Shown: piece after piece, positions 16,280 through 24,277 of the stretch
How the letters are laid out: each line of letters opens with the position of its first letter
Position numbering within the stretch: position 1 is the stretch's first letter
Assembly (NCBI GenBank): GCA_021828835.1
Contig: JAJZCY010000008.1
Location: 1 to 39,552, forward strand
From: Acidobacteriota bacterium
Lineage (GTDB): Bacteria; Acidobacteriota; Terriglobia; Terriglobales; Acidobacteriaceae
Direction of reading: 5' to 3'
Length of the DNA stretch: 39,552 nucleotides
The notes under the pieces: model-generated
Told to the model about the DNA's origin: nothing
The model's database searches: none
The model's input: only the letters and a program-made list of their open reading frames with translations
Translations under genes and position numbers: made by a program

Positions 16280-16558
16280 CTACTCCTGCAGAAAGAAAAG
16301 AGACTGCAAAGTCGTAATTTCGAACGGCTTGCGGCAGCGGATGTTCTGGCAGGCAAGCTTGTCGTCGCGGCGGACCATGTAGGACTGCGCCTTGGCAAAG
16401 CGGGCCCGGTCACGCTCGTCGGCGCCGCGGGGCAGTTGCGCGCGCTTGCGGCGCACCACCCAGGTGACCTTGTAATCGCCGGACTGCCCGCACTTGGGAC
16501 AGGTCAGGGTGTGAGTGCGCTGCTCCGTGGTCTCGGTAAAGAAGTCGCGCTCTTCCAT
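16280..16558 (-). CDS. Zinc-ribbon protein, uncharacterised
   Basis: This 92-residue protein has GGGAGG six bases before its ATG. One Cys pair lies at LTCPKCGQSGDYKVTWVVRRKRAQ and a second at LACQNIRCRKPFEITTLQS, spaced about 45 residues apart, forming a CxxC...CxxxxC zinc ribbon. Between them lies a basic stretch (PRGADERDRARFAKAQSYMVRRDD). This suggests nucleic-acid or protein binding. It is divergently arranged with a small basic protein 117 bases away, and the two may share a promoter region. I do not recognise a named family. Confidence 0.72.
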   Translation of the reverse strand: MEERDFFTETTEQRTHTLTCPKCGQSGDYKVTWVVRRKRAQLPRGADERDRARFAKAQSYMVRRDDKLACQNIRCRKPFEITTLQSLFFLQE

Positions 16559-16675
16559 CGTGGCCCTCCCGGAAAATGTTGGCGTGCATCCGGCACGACA
16601 CTTTCCGTGCGGCGGGACATCTTCCATACTAATCCTCCAGGGTGGGAAAACCGCACCCGGATACGAGGGCGCGCG

Positions 16676-16852
16676 ATGGCAGCGAAGAAGCACAAAAGCG
16701 GACAGTTTTCCGCCACTAAGGCAGTCAAGGCCAATGCCCGCGAGCGCGTCGGCCAGCCCAAGCCGGCACGGATTCTCGAAGAGCGGCCGCGGACCGGACG
16801 GACCGCCAAGCACAAGCCCCGGCTGGAGGATCTGGTGGAAGGCCGGGAGTGA
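16676..16852 (+). CDS. Small basic protein (58 residues), uncharacterised
   Basis: An ATG preceded by GAGGG (six-base spacing) opens a 58-residue protein rich in Lys, Arg and Pro (AAKKHKSGQFSATKAVKANARERVGQPKPARILEERPRTGR...). There is no hydrophobic segment. Such Lys/Arg-rich, probably disordered proteins can bind RNA, DNA or ribosomes; this is inference. The codon choice is normal for the window and the ribosome binding site is sensible, so I regard it as a likely gene. It faces away from the zinc-ribbon gene and is followed by the GTAAGAC repeat cluster. Confidence 0.6.
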   Translation: MAAKKHKSGQFSATKAVKANARERVGQPKPARILEERPRTGRTAKHKPRLEDLVEGRE

Positions 16853-16870
16853 GACGCGCGGTGCGGCTGG

Positions 16871-16957
16871 CTTACGCCGGTAAGACGCTGTAAGACGCTC
16901 CCTGCCGCCTGTCTTACGGCGGTCTTACCGCGTCGGGCCGCGTAAGACAGGACCGCC
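16871..16957. repeat. Cluster of GTAAGAC / GTCTTAC inverted repeats
   Basis: Five copies of the heptamer occur within 70 bases: GTAAGAC at 16880, 16890 and 16942, and its reverse complement GTCTTAC at 16911 and 16922, plus a partial CTTACG at 16871. The right part folds well: GGCGGTC (16918-16924) pairs with GACCGCC (16951-16957), enclosing CTTACCGCG opposite CGCGTAAG. There is no T-run, so it is not a normal terminator. It may be a REP-like element or an array of binding sites. It lies between the small basic protein and the acyltransferase gene. Confidence 0.6.
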
Positions 16958-17078
16958 CCGCCTCCGCCCCAAACCTATCCCCCTGGACCCGCCCCGAAAC
17001 CGCCCTCTTCCTCCACCCGGGACGAATATCCGGGTACAATCCAAGGGACACGACCCCTCCGGGAAACGTAGACATGGA

Positions 17079-18335
17079 ATGAGGATCTCCCCACTAATTT
17101 CCAACCCGCTCTTCTATTGCGCAGTATGGCCCTTGCTGATCCTGGCCGCTGTTCCCCTGGCGCGCCTGAGCGGAGCCGGCGCCGCTCAGGCGCGGCGGGA
17201 AGGACATTACGCAGGGATCGAAGGATTGCGGGGCATCCTCGCCCTCAATGTTCTGTTCCACCACAGCCTGATTACCTATTTCTTCCTGCGGACCGGCGTC
17301 TGGGATATTACGCCATCGCTCTCCCGCTTCTACGCCAACCTCGGCCCGGGCTCCGTCGCCATGTTCTTCTTCATCACCGGCTTTCTCTTCTGGTCAAAGG
17401 TGATGGTGGCGCCCAGCTTTTCGATCGCCGGATTCCTTCGGGCCAGGGGCCGGCGTCTGATGCCCGCCTATCTGGGAGCCTTTGCTGCGGTCGCCGTCAT
17501 CACCGCATGGAAGACGCACTTCGCTCTGGTTGTTTCCTTGCGCGATCTTCTGTTGGAGGGTTTTTCCTGGGCGCTTTGCGGTCTGCCCGATGGTTTTCCG
17601 CGCATCAACGGCTTTCCCAGCGTGCAAATCAACGCGCAGGTATTCTGGACGCTCGGGGTTGAATGGACCTTCTATCTGCTGCTGCCCTTCCTGGCCTGGT
17701 TCGCCCACAAGAAACGGCTGCCCTGGCTATTCCTGTTGAGCGGAGCTCTCATCGCAGGTGTCAACGCGGTTTGGCATGCCAGAATGCAGCTTGTATACAT
17801 CCTTGGTTCGCCGGAACACTGGTCTTACTCCATTGAGAGTTTCTGCATAGGAATCGTGGCAGCTCATCTGAAGGCGGAACGGAAGCAGTGGCCTGCGCTT
17901 CGCCACCCCGCTTGCTCGGTGCTGGGCGCGCTGCTCTTCTTCGGAGTTCTCTTGCTGTCTCCGTTCAAACTGGGCTTGCTGTCCTTGTCGCTGCTGGGCG
18001 TCGTGTTTCTGATGGTGCTCTATGGAAACGATTTCCACGGCCTGCTGACCTGGCGGCCCATCCTCTATCTCGGAACCATCAGTTACAGCATCTACCTGTT
18101 GCACGGAATCGTTCTCTATCTTGCGGTGCAGGAGATGGATCCTTTCCTGCATGTTGCGACGTTCTCTCCGCTACAGTACTGGGCCTATATTGGCGGGGTG
18201 GGAGTCGTCGTGATTCTGCTTGCCAGCCTCAGCTACCGGCTTCTGGAGAAGCCGTTCTTTCGAAAGCCCTGGCTTCGAGAGACACCCCAGCCGGGCTTGG
18301 CGATTTCGCGCGAGGCGACCGAGCCAGCCCTCTGA
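17079..18335 (+). CDS. Acyltransferase-3 family membrane protein (OafA/YrhL-like)
   Basis: This 418-residue protein has about ten to eleven membrane segments. The family hallmark is IEGLRGILALNVLFHHSLITYFF (residues about 47-69), with the conserved Arg and the HH pair thought to act in acyl transfer. Next come GSVAMFFFITGFLFWSKV and RRLMPAYLGAF, and late in the chain ISYSIYLLHGIVLY and YRLLEKPFF. These enzymes transfer acetyl, succinyl or similar groups to cell-surface glycans or lipids at the inner membrane. The acceptor is unknown; no glycosyltransferase cluster adjoins it. An extra N-terminal helix (FYCAVWPLLILAAVPLARL) precedes the canonical first helix. The ribosome binding site is weak; TACAAT at 17034-17039 could be a -10 element. 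Confidence 0.9.
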   Translation: MRISPLISNPLFYCAVWPLLILAAVPLARLSGAGAAQARREGHYAGIEGLRGILALNVLFHHSLITYFFLRTGVWDITPSLSRFYANLGPGSVAMFFFITGFLFWSKVMVAPSFSIAGFLRARGRRLMPAYLGAFAAVAVITAWKTHFALVVSLRDLLLEGFSWALCGLPDGFPRINGFPSVQINAQVFWTLGVEWTFYLLLPFLAWFAHKKRLPWLFLLSGALIAGVNAVWHARMQLVYILGSPEHWSYSIESFCIGIVAAHLKAERKQWPALRHPACSVLGALLFFGVLLLSPFKLGLLSLSLLGVVFLMVLYGNDFHGLLTWRPILYLGTISYSIYLLHGIVLYLAVQEMDPFLHVATFSPLQYWAYIGGVGVVVILLASLSYRLLEKPFFRKPWLRETPQPGLAISREATEPAL

Positions 18336-18364
18336 GGGGGAATGCGTCTTCGGCCGGCGTTGTC

Positions 18365-19492
18365 TTAGCGCGGCTGGCTGACGCTATACGGGCCGGGCAG
18401 CACAGGCTTCTGCTCCTGCGCGGGCTGCGCTGAACCAGCCACTGCGGCGGTCCGCCGCGAGTAGATGCGGAACTCGACGATCAGATCCACCAGAACCGGG
18501 GCAGCCCTCCCGTTCTTCATGGCCGGCTGAAAGCGCGCCTTGCGGATGGCGGCGACCGCATTCTCGTCGAGGCCGAAGCCAATGGGGCGGGCGACCGCGA
18601 TCTCGCCGGGCTTGCCGTCAGGTTCAATCACGACGTGATAGAGCGCCATGCCGGCGACACCCGCGCTTTGCGCATACTGATTGGAGTCGGGTTCAAAGCT
18701 GGTAAGCAGGCGCGCCTTGCGATCCACCTGGTCCTCGCGCAGCACCGCGGGGTCCGAGGGGCGATAGTCCGTCTTCGCTGCGGCAGCCTTGTAGTAGAGC
18801 TTCCAGAACGCCGGCATTGAGGCCATCATCGGCGCGTCGAGATTCGACGCGAAGACGCGGGCGAGCGCCGTGCGCAGCCTTTGCGCGGCACGCGCCGGAG
18901 AAGTGGTGGTGTCGCCCGTCTCCGCTGGCGCTGCGGCGGGGCGCGCGGCGGCTGGGGACGCGGCTTCTTTCCCGCCCTTCTCCTTCTTTTGCTTCTTGGG
19001 CTTGATCACCCGCTCGCGGGCGATCGTGATGCGCACCATCTTCTTGGGTGGGGTGATGCGCACCCGGTCGGAGCCCGCGGAGCTGTCTTCAGAGGGCAGC
19101 GCGCCGAGAAAGTGCAGGCCGTAGCGGATGCCTTCGATCTGCACCCGGCGCTTGCCCAGGCGGACCTTCTCCACCTGGATCAAGCTGAGCGTGTAGGAGC
19201 CCTGCGGCGAATGTCCGTCGAGAATCCCGCGGTCGTTAAAGTTGAGCGTGTCGCCCAGGTACCCGCCGCGCAGGTAGAAGGTCTTGCCTGCCAGCATCTG
19301 CTTCAACTCGTCCTCGGTGATGCCGGCGGGAGAAGCAGCCGCGCTCTGCGCACTGGTCTCCGGCATGGCAGCGGCTGGCGCGGCCTGACCCGTCTGACCG
19401 CAGACACAGAGGGGAAAAATTGCAAGAAGCGCGACAGTGATTAGCGGCAGAGCGGCAGACGGCACGCGCATGCGGAGATGAGCTGGTTGCAT
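18365..19492 (-). CDS. Periplasmic protein with C-terminal TonB domain
   Basis: The 375-residue chain begins with a signal or anchor helix (LPLITVALLAIFPLCVCGQ), with AAGGGA five bases before the ATG. An N-terminal domain (residues about 58-155, ITEDELKQMLAGKTFYLRGGYLGDTLNFNDRGILDG) is followed by a Lys/Ala/Pro-rich linker, and residues about 265-350 form a TonB C-terminal fold: GVAGMALYHVVIEPDGKPGEIAVARPIGFGLDENAVAAIRKARFQPAMKNGRAAPVLVDLIVEFRI. The order of conserved residues (DG...I..G...D..A...V....F.PA...G) is that of TonB-family energy-transducer domains common in Acidobacteriota. It is unlike classical TonB in having a long structured N-terminal domain, and it lacks adjacent exbB/exbD, so it may be a periplasmic sensor or scaffold and not an energy transducer. 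Confidence 0.83.
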   Translation of the reverse strand: MQPAHLRMRVPSAALPLITVALLAIFPLCVCGQTGQAAPAAAMPETSAQSAAASPAGITEDELKQMLAGKTFYLRGGYLGDTLNFNDRGILDGHSPQGSYTLSLIQVEKVRLGKRRVQIEGIRYGLHFLGALPSEDSSAGSDRVRITPPKKMVRITIARERVIKPKKQKKEKGGKEAASPAAARPAAAPAETGDTTTSPARAAQRLRTALARVFASNLDAPMMASMPAFWKLYYKAAAAKTDYRPSDPAVLREDQVDRKARLLTSFEPDSNQYAQSAGVAGMALYHVVIEPDGKPGEIAVARPIGFGLDENAVAAIRKARFQPAMKNGRAAPVLVDLIVEFRIYSRRTAAVAGSAQPAQEQKPVLPGPYSVSQPR

Positions 19493-19562
19493 CCGGATCC
19501 CTTGTGCGCCACTTTATCAGGCGCACGCGCGGGCTGCGAAGAGAATTGCGCCAATGGCCTCG

Positions 19563-20345
19563 TTACTGGCGCAGCCGCCACAGAATGCGCCGGAAAAATC
19601 CCACCAGGCGGGTGGTGTCGCGCGCGCCAAGGTTGAGGCGGCGCAGCAGCAGGTCCAGATCGTGGCGGTTGGCTTTGTTCATGGTTGCCGGCGAATAGTG
19701 GGCGGCCTGCATGGTTTCCGCGATCAACCCGGCGAGGCGGTCAAGCTCGGCAGAGGTGGCGGGCGCTTTGCTCTTCCAGGTCCTCAGTGGAGCGGCCTCC
19801 GCACGCGCGTTCTGTGCAGGCGGAGAAAGCCGCGTACCGATCTCGTAGAGGCAGACGGCGACGGCCTGCCCGAGGTTCATGGAAGGCTGCCAGGAACTGG
19901 TGGGGATAACCAGCAGCCGCTGGCACAGCGCGAGGTCCTCGCGGGTGAGTCCGTGCTTCTCCGGACCGAACAGCAGAGCAATGCGGCTCGCCGGCCGGGC
20001 CAGCTCGGCCTGCACCACCGGGACCAGGTCCGGCAGCAGAAGCACCGGCTGCTCGGGTGCGCGGTAGGTCAGCGTGCCGGTACCGAAGGCAAGCGTGCAG
20101 TCCGCCAGCGCCTCCTTTAAGCTTGCGCAGACGCGCGCAGTACGCAGCAGGTCCTCAGCGCCCACCGCCGATTGGGCCTCGCGCCAGTGCGGCTCATAGG
20201 GGGCCACCACCGTGAGCTGTGAAAAACCGAAGTTGGCCATGGCCCGCGCTGCGGCGCCGATGTTAAGAGGATTGCGCGGAGCAACCAGGACAACTTCGAT
20301 CCGGTCGAGTTGGTCGGTCGGGGGCAAAGTTCGATTGTAGGACAC
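19563..20345 (-). CDS. SPOUT-class RNA methyltransferase, TrmJ/TrmH-like
   Basis: This 260-residue protein has a GTG start. The N-terminal motif IEVVLVAPRNPLNIGAAARAMANFGF is motif 1 of the SpoU family, LLFGPEKHGLTREDLALC is motif 2, and IPTSSWQPSMNLGQAVAVCLYEI is motif 3, which with motif 2 forms the trefoil-knot SAM site. The C-terminal half (residues about 175-260) resembles the TrmJ extension. TrmJ methylates the 2'-OH of residue 32 in certain tRNAs. A different tRNA or rRNA position cannot be excluded. It is divergent from the phosphoesterase fusion and looks monocistronic. Confidence 0.88.
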   Translation of the reverse strand: MSYNRTLPPTDQLDRIEVVLVAPRNPLNIGAAARAMANFGFSQLTVVAPYEPHWREAQSAVGAEDLLRTARVCASLKEALADCTLAFGTGTLTYRAPEQPVLLLPDLVPVVQAELARPASRIALLFGPEKHGLTREDLALCQRLLVIPTSSWQPSMNLGQAVAVCLYEIGTRLSPPAQNARAEAAPLRTWKSKAPATSAELDRLAGLIAETMQAAHYSPATMNKANRHDLDLLLRRLNLGARDTTRLVGFFRRILWRLRQ

Positions 20346-20561
20346 CAGGTAAACAGAGCATCGGCAATGAGCGGCAGAGTGGACGTGCTTCGGGATCCCG
20401 GCGCAGGCTCCGTGACCACCATAATCACAGCTCTACCCCAGCGCTCACCTTCACAGTCGATTGCAGCGCGTCCATGTACAATCGCGCATGAACCGGCTCT
20501 CCACGATTCCGCCACAGGCAAGACTTGGCCTGATGAGTTGGACTGCCGGCCGGGTGAAACA

Positions 20562-23372
20562 ATGAAGCTGAGTGTTCTTTCGGGTCTCGCTATCTCTATC
20601 CTGTTTTTCGGTCTGCAAACCCTCCCTGCACAAACCATCGACCTGCCGAGCAGCAAACAGCTCATCGGCGAAGCGCCCGGTGCGCCGCAGCGGCTGAACA
20701 GCATGCCTGTGTCGATCGTGGCATCGCCGGACGGACGCTACATCGTGACCGTGAACGCTGGCTACGGAACCTGGCAGTCGAAGTACGAGCAATCGCTGGC
20801 GATCTACGATACGCGCACGGGCACGGTGACCGATTTCCCGGATGCGCGCACCTCGCGGAAATCCAAGGAGACGCTGTACTCCGGCGCGGCTTTCAGCCTG
20901 GATGGCCAGCACATCTACGTCAGCATGGCCTCGCTGACCAACCCCACCGGCGATGGCAAGGGCAATCCCGGCAGCGGGATTGCGGTGTACAGCTTCTCCA
21001 CGGGCGTCGTGGTGCCGGAACGATTCATTCCCATTCCGATGCAGCCGCTGGCCGACGGTCGGACAACCCAGTTGCCCGCCGGCAAGCAAAGTCATGAGGG
21101 CGTTCCTTACCCGGCGGCCATTGCAGTGACCGGCGCGCCTGGGGCGGAGAAGCTGCTGGTGGCTCTGAACCTCTCCGACAGCGCGGTGCTGCTGGATGCG
21201 CGCACCGGCAAAATACTGCACAGCTTCGACTTCGCCGAGAGCAATGCGGTGCCTTCCACCTATCCCATCGCCGCGGCCGTGTCGCAGGACGGCAAGCGCG
21301 GCTATGTCGCGCTGTGGAACGCCTCTGAGGTGGTGGAACTGGATCTGGAACATGGCAAGGTGCTGCGCACGATTGCACTGATGAAGCCATCGAATCCGGT
21401 GGCGGCGGGATCCCATCCCTGCGCGCTGGCGCTGTCGCCGGATGGCAATACGCTGTATGTCGCGCTCTCCAATCGCGACGCGGTGGCGGCGGTGGATGTG
21501 CGTGGGAACCGGTTCAAGCTGCGCGGCTACTTTGATACGCGGCTGCCGGGGCAGAGCTACTTTGGCGCCGAGCCGGCGGCCGTCGCGGTGAGCGCCGACG
21601 GCAGGCGCGTGTACGCCGCCAACATGGGCAGCGACGCTGTGGCCGTGCTCGATCTGGCGAAGCTGACTCCGCAGGCGGCGAAGCAGGGCATGGTCGAGCC
21701 AACAGGTTTTGTGCCCACGGAGTGGATGCCGATCTCAGTTGCGGTGGCGGGCGGCAAGCTCTACGTGGCCACCGACAAGAGCAAGGGCACGGGACCGAAC
21801 AAGGCGCCGCAGCCTGAGGTGAACGGCACGCCGGGAAAGGGCACTACCTATATCGCCACGCTGCTCTACGGCTCTCTGGCTTCCATCAAGGAACAGGAGA
21901 TAGCAGGCAATCTGAAGAAGTGGACGAGCCTCGTGCTGACGGAGAACCGCATGAAGGCAGCCCAGCAGAAGATCGTCTTCGCCAGCGGCCGCAATCCCAT
22001 CCGCCACGTCATCTACATCATCAAGGAGAATCGCACCTATGACCAGATCCTGGGCGACCTGAAGCAGAACGGCAAGCCGGTGGGCAACGGCGACGCGGCG
22101 CTGACCATGTATGGCGCAACGATTACGCCCAATGAGCACAAGCTGGCGTTGCAGTTCGGGGTGCTGGATAACTTCTTCGACTCCGGCGAGGTCTCGGGCG
22201 ACGGCCACGTGTGGTCGACCGCGGCCATCGGCACGGATTACCTGGAGAGAAATTGGCAGATCAACTACCGGAATACGCAGCGGACCTACGACTTTGAAGG
22301 CGTGGTGGCGGATGGCTATCCGCTCTTGCAGAAGATTCCGGATGTGAACCAGCCCGCCAGCGGATACCTGTGGGGCAACCTGGCCGCGCACGGCAAGACC
22401 TACTACCACTTTGGCGAGTACATCTCGTCGAAGTTCTGCGATACTACCGCGACGGCAAATCCACAGTTAGGACCGGTTCTGGAAGGCAGCCCCTGCGCGA
22501 CACCCTCCATCAAGCCGGGTGCGGCCATTCCCGCTGACTGGGGCGGCGGCACCAACAAGTGGCAATGGGCGATTCCGCGGCTGGCCAGCAACACCGCGAC
22601 CAAGCCGCAACTGGTGGGACATTTCGCGCCCGACGCGCCCGACTTCAACTTGATGATCCCGGACCAGATTCGGGTGAACGTGTTCATGCGGCACTTCGAT
22701 GGCTGGGTGGCCGATCAGAAGCGGGGCAAGGACACCATGCCCGACTTCGTGCTGCTGCGCCTGCCCGACGATCACACCGCCGGCACGCGGCCGGGGAGCC
22801 CCACGCCCAAGGCATCGGTGGCTGACAACGACCTTGCCGTCGGCCGGGTGGCCGATGCGGTCTCGCACTCGCCCTTCTGGAACAACACGGCAATCTTCAT
22901 TCTCGAAGACGATGCGCAGAACGGCGCTGACCATGTGGACGCGCACCGCAGCATTGCGCTGGTGATCAGCAAGTATGCGCCGCACGGGCCGCACGGCGGC
23001 GCCTTTGTGGACAGCCACTTCTACTCGACAGTGAGTGTGATCCGCACCATGGAGACGCTGCTGGGGCTGCCGCCGATGAACAATGACGACGCCTTCTGCT
23101 CGCAGATCGCAAGCCTCTTCAGCGGGCCGGGCGACCAGGCGCCGTACACGGCCGACGCATCGAATCGCGCCAATGGTCTGATCTACCAGGCAAACAGCAA
23201 GAATGCGGTGGGTGCCCAGGCCAGCATGAAGATGGACTTCACCCATGCCGATCACGCACCCGTCGACAAGCTGAACATCATCCTGTGGAAGGACGCCATG
23301 GGCAATGCGCCCGTTCCTGCCATGCTGAAGCGGCCGGTGAAGCGGAGTTCGACAGACGGGGACGACGATTAG
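20562..23372 (+). CDS. Secreted YVTN beta-propeller fused to a phosphoesterase (PF04185-like)
   Basis: This 936-residue protein starts at ATG 20562, which is followed by a signal peptide (MKLSVLSGLAISILFFGLQTLPAQ). The frame is open a further 84 codons upstream, but those residues do not look coding. Residues about 45-430 are a YncE-like propeller with repeated blades (YIVTVNAGYGTWQSKYEQSLAIYD, TLYVALSNRDAVAAVDVRG, RRVYAANMGSDAVAVLDLAKL). From about residue 478, IRHVIYIIKENRTYDQILGDL begins an alkaline-phosphatase-superfamily phosphoesterase domain, with later IGTDYLERNW, NTAIFILEDDAQNGADHVDAHRS (metal-binding acidic/His cluster) and TVSVIRTMETLLGLPPMNNDD. The family includes phospholipase C and acid phosphatases, so it is probably a periplasmic phosphate-ester hydrolase. 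Fusion to a propeller is a known Acidobacteriota arrangement. The ribosome binding site is weak. Confidence 0.88.
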   Translation: MKLSVLSGLAISILFFGLQTLPAQTIDLPSSKQLIGEAPGAPQRLNSMPVSIVASPDGRYIVTVNAGYGTWQSKYEQSLAIYDTRTGTVTDFPDARTSRKSKETLYSGAAFSLDGQHIYVSMASLTNPTGDGKGNPGSGIAVYSFSTGVVVPERFIPIPMQPLADGRTTQLPAGKQSHEGVPYPAAIAVTGAPGAEKLLVALNLSDSAVLLDARTGKILHSFDFAESNAVPSTYPIAAAVSQDGKRGYVALWNASEVVELDLEHGKVLRTIALMKPSNPVAAGSHPCALALSPDGNTLYVALSNRDAVAAVDVRGNRFKLRGYFDTRLPGQSYFGAEPAAVAVSADGRRVYAANMGSDAVAVLDLAKLTPQAAKQGMVEPTGFVPTEWMPISVAVAGGKLYVATDKSKGTGPNKAPQPEVNGTPGKGTTYIATLLYGSLASIKEQEIAGNLKKWTSLVLTENRMKAAQQKIVFASGRNPIRHVIYIIKENRTYDQILGDLKQNGKPVGNGDAALTMYGATITPNEHKLALQFGVLDNFFDSGEVSGDGHVWSTAAIGTDYLERNWQINYRNTQRTYDFEGVVADGYPLLQKIPDVNQPASGYLWGNLAAHGKTYYHFGEYISSKFCDTTATANPQLGPVLEGSPCATPSIKPGAAIPADWGGGTNKWQWAIPRLASNTATKPQLVGHFAPDAPDFNLMIPDQIRVNVFMRHFDGWVADQKRGKDTMPDFVLLRLPDDHTAGTRPGSPTPKASVADNDLAVGRVADAVSHSPFWNNTAIFILEDDAQNGADHVDAHRSIALVISKYAPHGPHGGAFVDSHFYSTVSVIRTMETLLGLPPMNNDDAFCSQIASLFSGPGDQAPYTADASNRANGLIYQANSKNAVGAQASMKMDFTHADHAPVDKLNIILWKDAMGNAPVPAMLKRPVKRSSTDGDDD

Positions 23373-23409
23373 AACTGGGCAGAGGAGCGGCGGGTAGCAG
23401 GATCGAGGT

Positions 23410-23426
23410 GCGGCCTTCCGGGCCGC
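23410..23426. terminator. Short GC hairpin between convergent genes, possible weak terminator
   Basis: GCGGCC and GGCCGC pair around the loop TTCCG between the phosphoesterase and DUF427 stop codons. There is no immediate T-run, so termination by this element alone is doubtful. Confidence 0.35.
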
Positions 23427-23430
23427 CCCG

Positions 23431-23715
23431 CTACTTTTCGACTTCGACCCCGCGCCAGAAGGCGACATAGCCCTTGATCTTGCGGGCGGCTGGCTTGGGA
23501 TCGGGATAATACCAGGCGGCGTCCTGGTTGTCCTGCCCGTCGATCAGCAGGCTCATGTAGCGGGCCTGGCCCTTCCAGGGGCAGGTGGAGGTGGTGCTGC
23601 TGGGCCGAAAGTATTCGCGTTTCAGGCTGGATTCCGGGAAATACAGATTCCCCTCCACCTCAACGGTGTGGTCGCTTTCGGCGACGACTTTGCCATTCCA
23701 GAGTGCTCGTGCCAT
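23431..23715 (-). CDS. DUF427 family protein
   Basis: This 94-residue protein matches DUF427 throughout: ARALWNGKVVAESDHTVEVEGNLYFPESSLKREYFRPSSTTSTCPWKGQARYMSL, then DAAWYYPDPKPAARKIKGYVAFWRGVEV. The CPWKG motif and the YPDP...IKGYVAFW ending are diagnostic. The family is a small all-beta protein of unknown biochemical role, widespread in bacteria. The start is the ATG at family length; upstream residues are not conserved-looking. A 12-bp inverted repeat sits just upstream in its leader. Confidence 0.9.
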   Translation of the reverse strand: MARALWNGKVVAESDHTVEVEGNLYFPESSLKREYFRPSSTTSTCPWKGQARYMSLLIDGQDNQDAAWYYPDPKPAARKIKGYVAFWRGVEVEK

Positions 23716-23730
23716 TGGTTTCAGTCGGTT

Positions 23731-23771
23731 CCGGCACCCTTTACGCCCTGCACGAGCGCAAAGGGTGCCGG
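23731..23771. repeat. 12-bp perfect inverted repeat upstream of the DUF427 gene
   Basis: CCGGCACCCTTT (23731-23742) and AAAGGGTGCCGG (23760-23771) are perfect complements separated by 17 bases. The element starts 16 bases upstream of the DUF427 start codon. It could be a leader hairpin, an attenuator or terminator without a U-tract for the gene upstream on the minus strand, or a dispersed repeat. Confidence 0.7.
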
Positions 23772-23838
23772 TTACGACACTAGCAGAGAACACGCAAGAA
23801 TGCGAGTCCTCGGGGCCCGGGAGGTACCCGGAAAGGGA

Positions 23839-24156
23839 CTACTTGGCCGCCATGATCGAGTCGATGTGCATGGTCTTGGTGGAGGCATTTTCGGTGGCCT
23901 TCACTTTGACATGGGCGCCGTAGAGATCCTTCTTGACAGCGGAGGGATTGTCGATGGTCCAGACGTTCTTCTTGGCATCGACGAACACCGGCTTCTGGCC
24001 CTTGGAGATACAGCTCTTCACGCAGGCGGCGCCGCTGCCCATGTGCTTGGCGCCGCACATGGAATCGGAGATCCAACCGGTGGTTGAGGTGGCGGCATAG
24101 GACGCGGTGGCCGCCAGGAACAGAGCGGCCGCAAAAACGGACATTACACGCTTCAT
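23839..24156 (-). CDS. Small secreted cysteine-containing protein, uncharacterised
   Basis: This 105-residue protein has AGGAGG seven bases before its ATG, one of the best ribosome binding sites in the window. A signal peptide (MKRVMSVFAAALFLAATASYAA) precedes a mature domain starting TGWISDSMCGAKHMGSGAACVKSCISKGQKPVFVDAKKNVWTIDNP and ending HVKVKATENASTKTMHIDSI. Three cysteines sit in a C-x10-C-x3-C pattern. The domain looks like the short OB-like secreted family seen in many Acidobacteriota and Deltaproteobacteria genomes (WISDxxCG ... C...C...G..PVFV), with no known function. The strong translation signal suggests high expression. It is a single gene. Confidence 0.78.
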   Translation of the reverse strand: MKRVMSVFAAALFLAATASYAATSTTGWISDSMCGAKHMGSGAACVKSCISKGQKPVFVDAKKNVWTIDNPSAVKKDLYGAHVKVKATENASTKTMHIDSIMAAK

Positions 24157-24277
24157 CGATAAACCTCCTAGGGGAATAGGGGAAGGCCGAACAGGTTCCA
24201 TAATGCAGCACGCCGCACGGTTTTCACAAGGCGAAAAGGGCTTGTGCGCCTCCCCATCTGAACTGTGTCCGCGCGAT

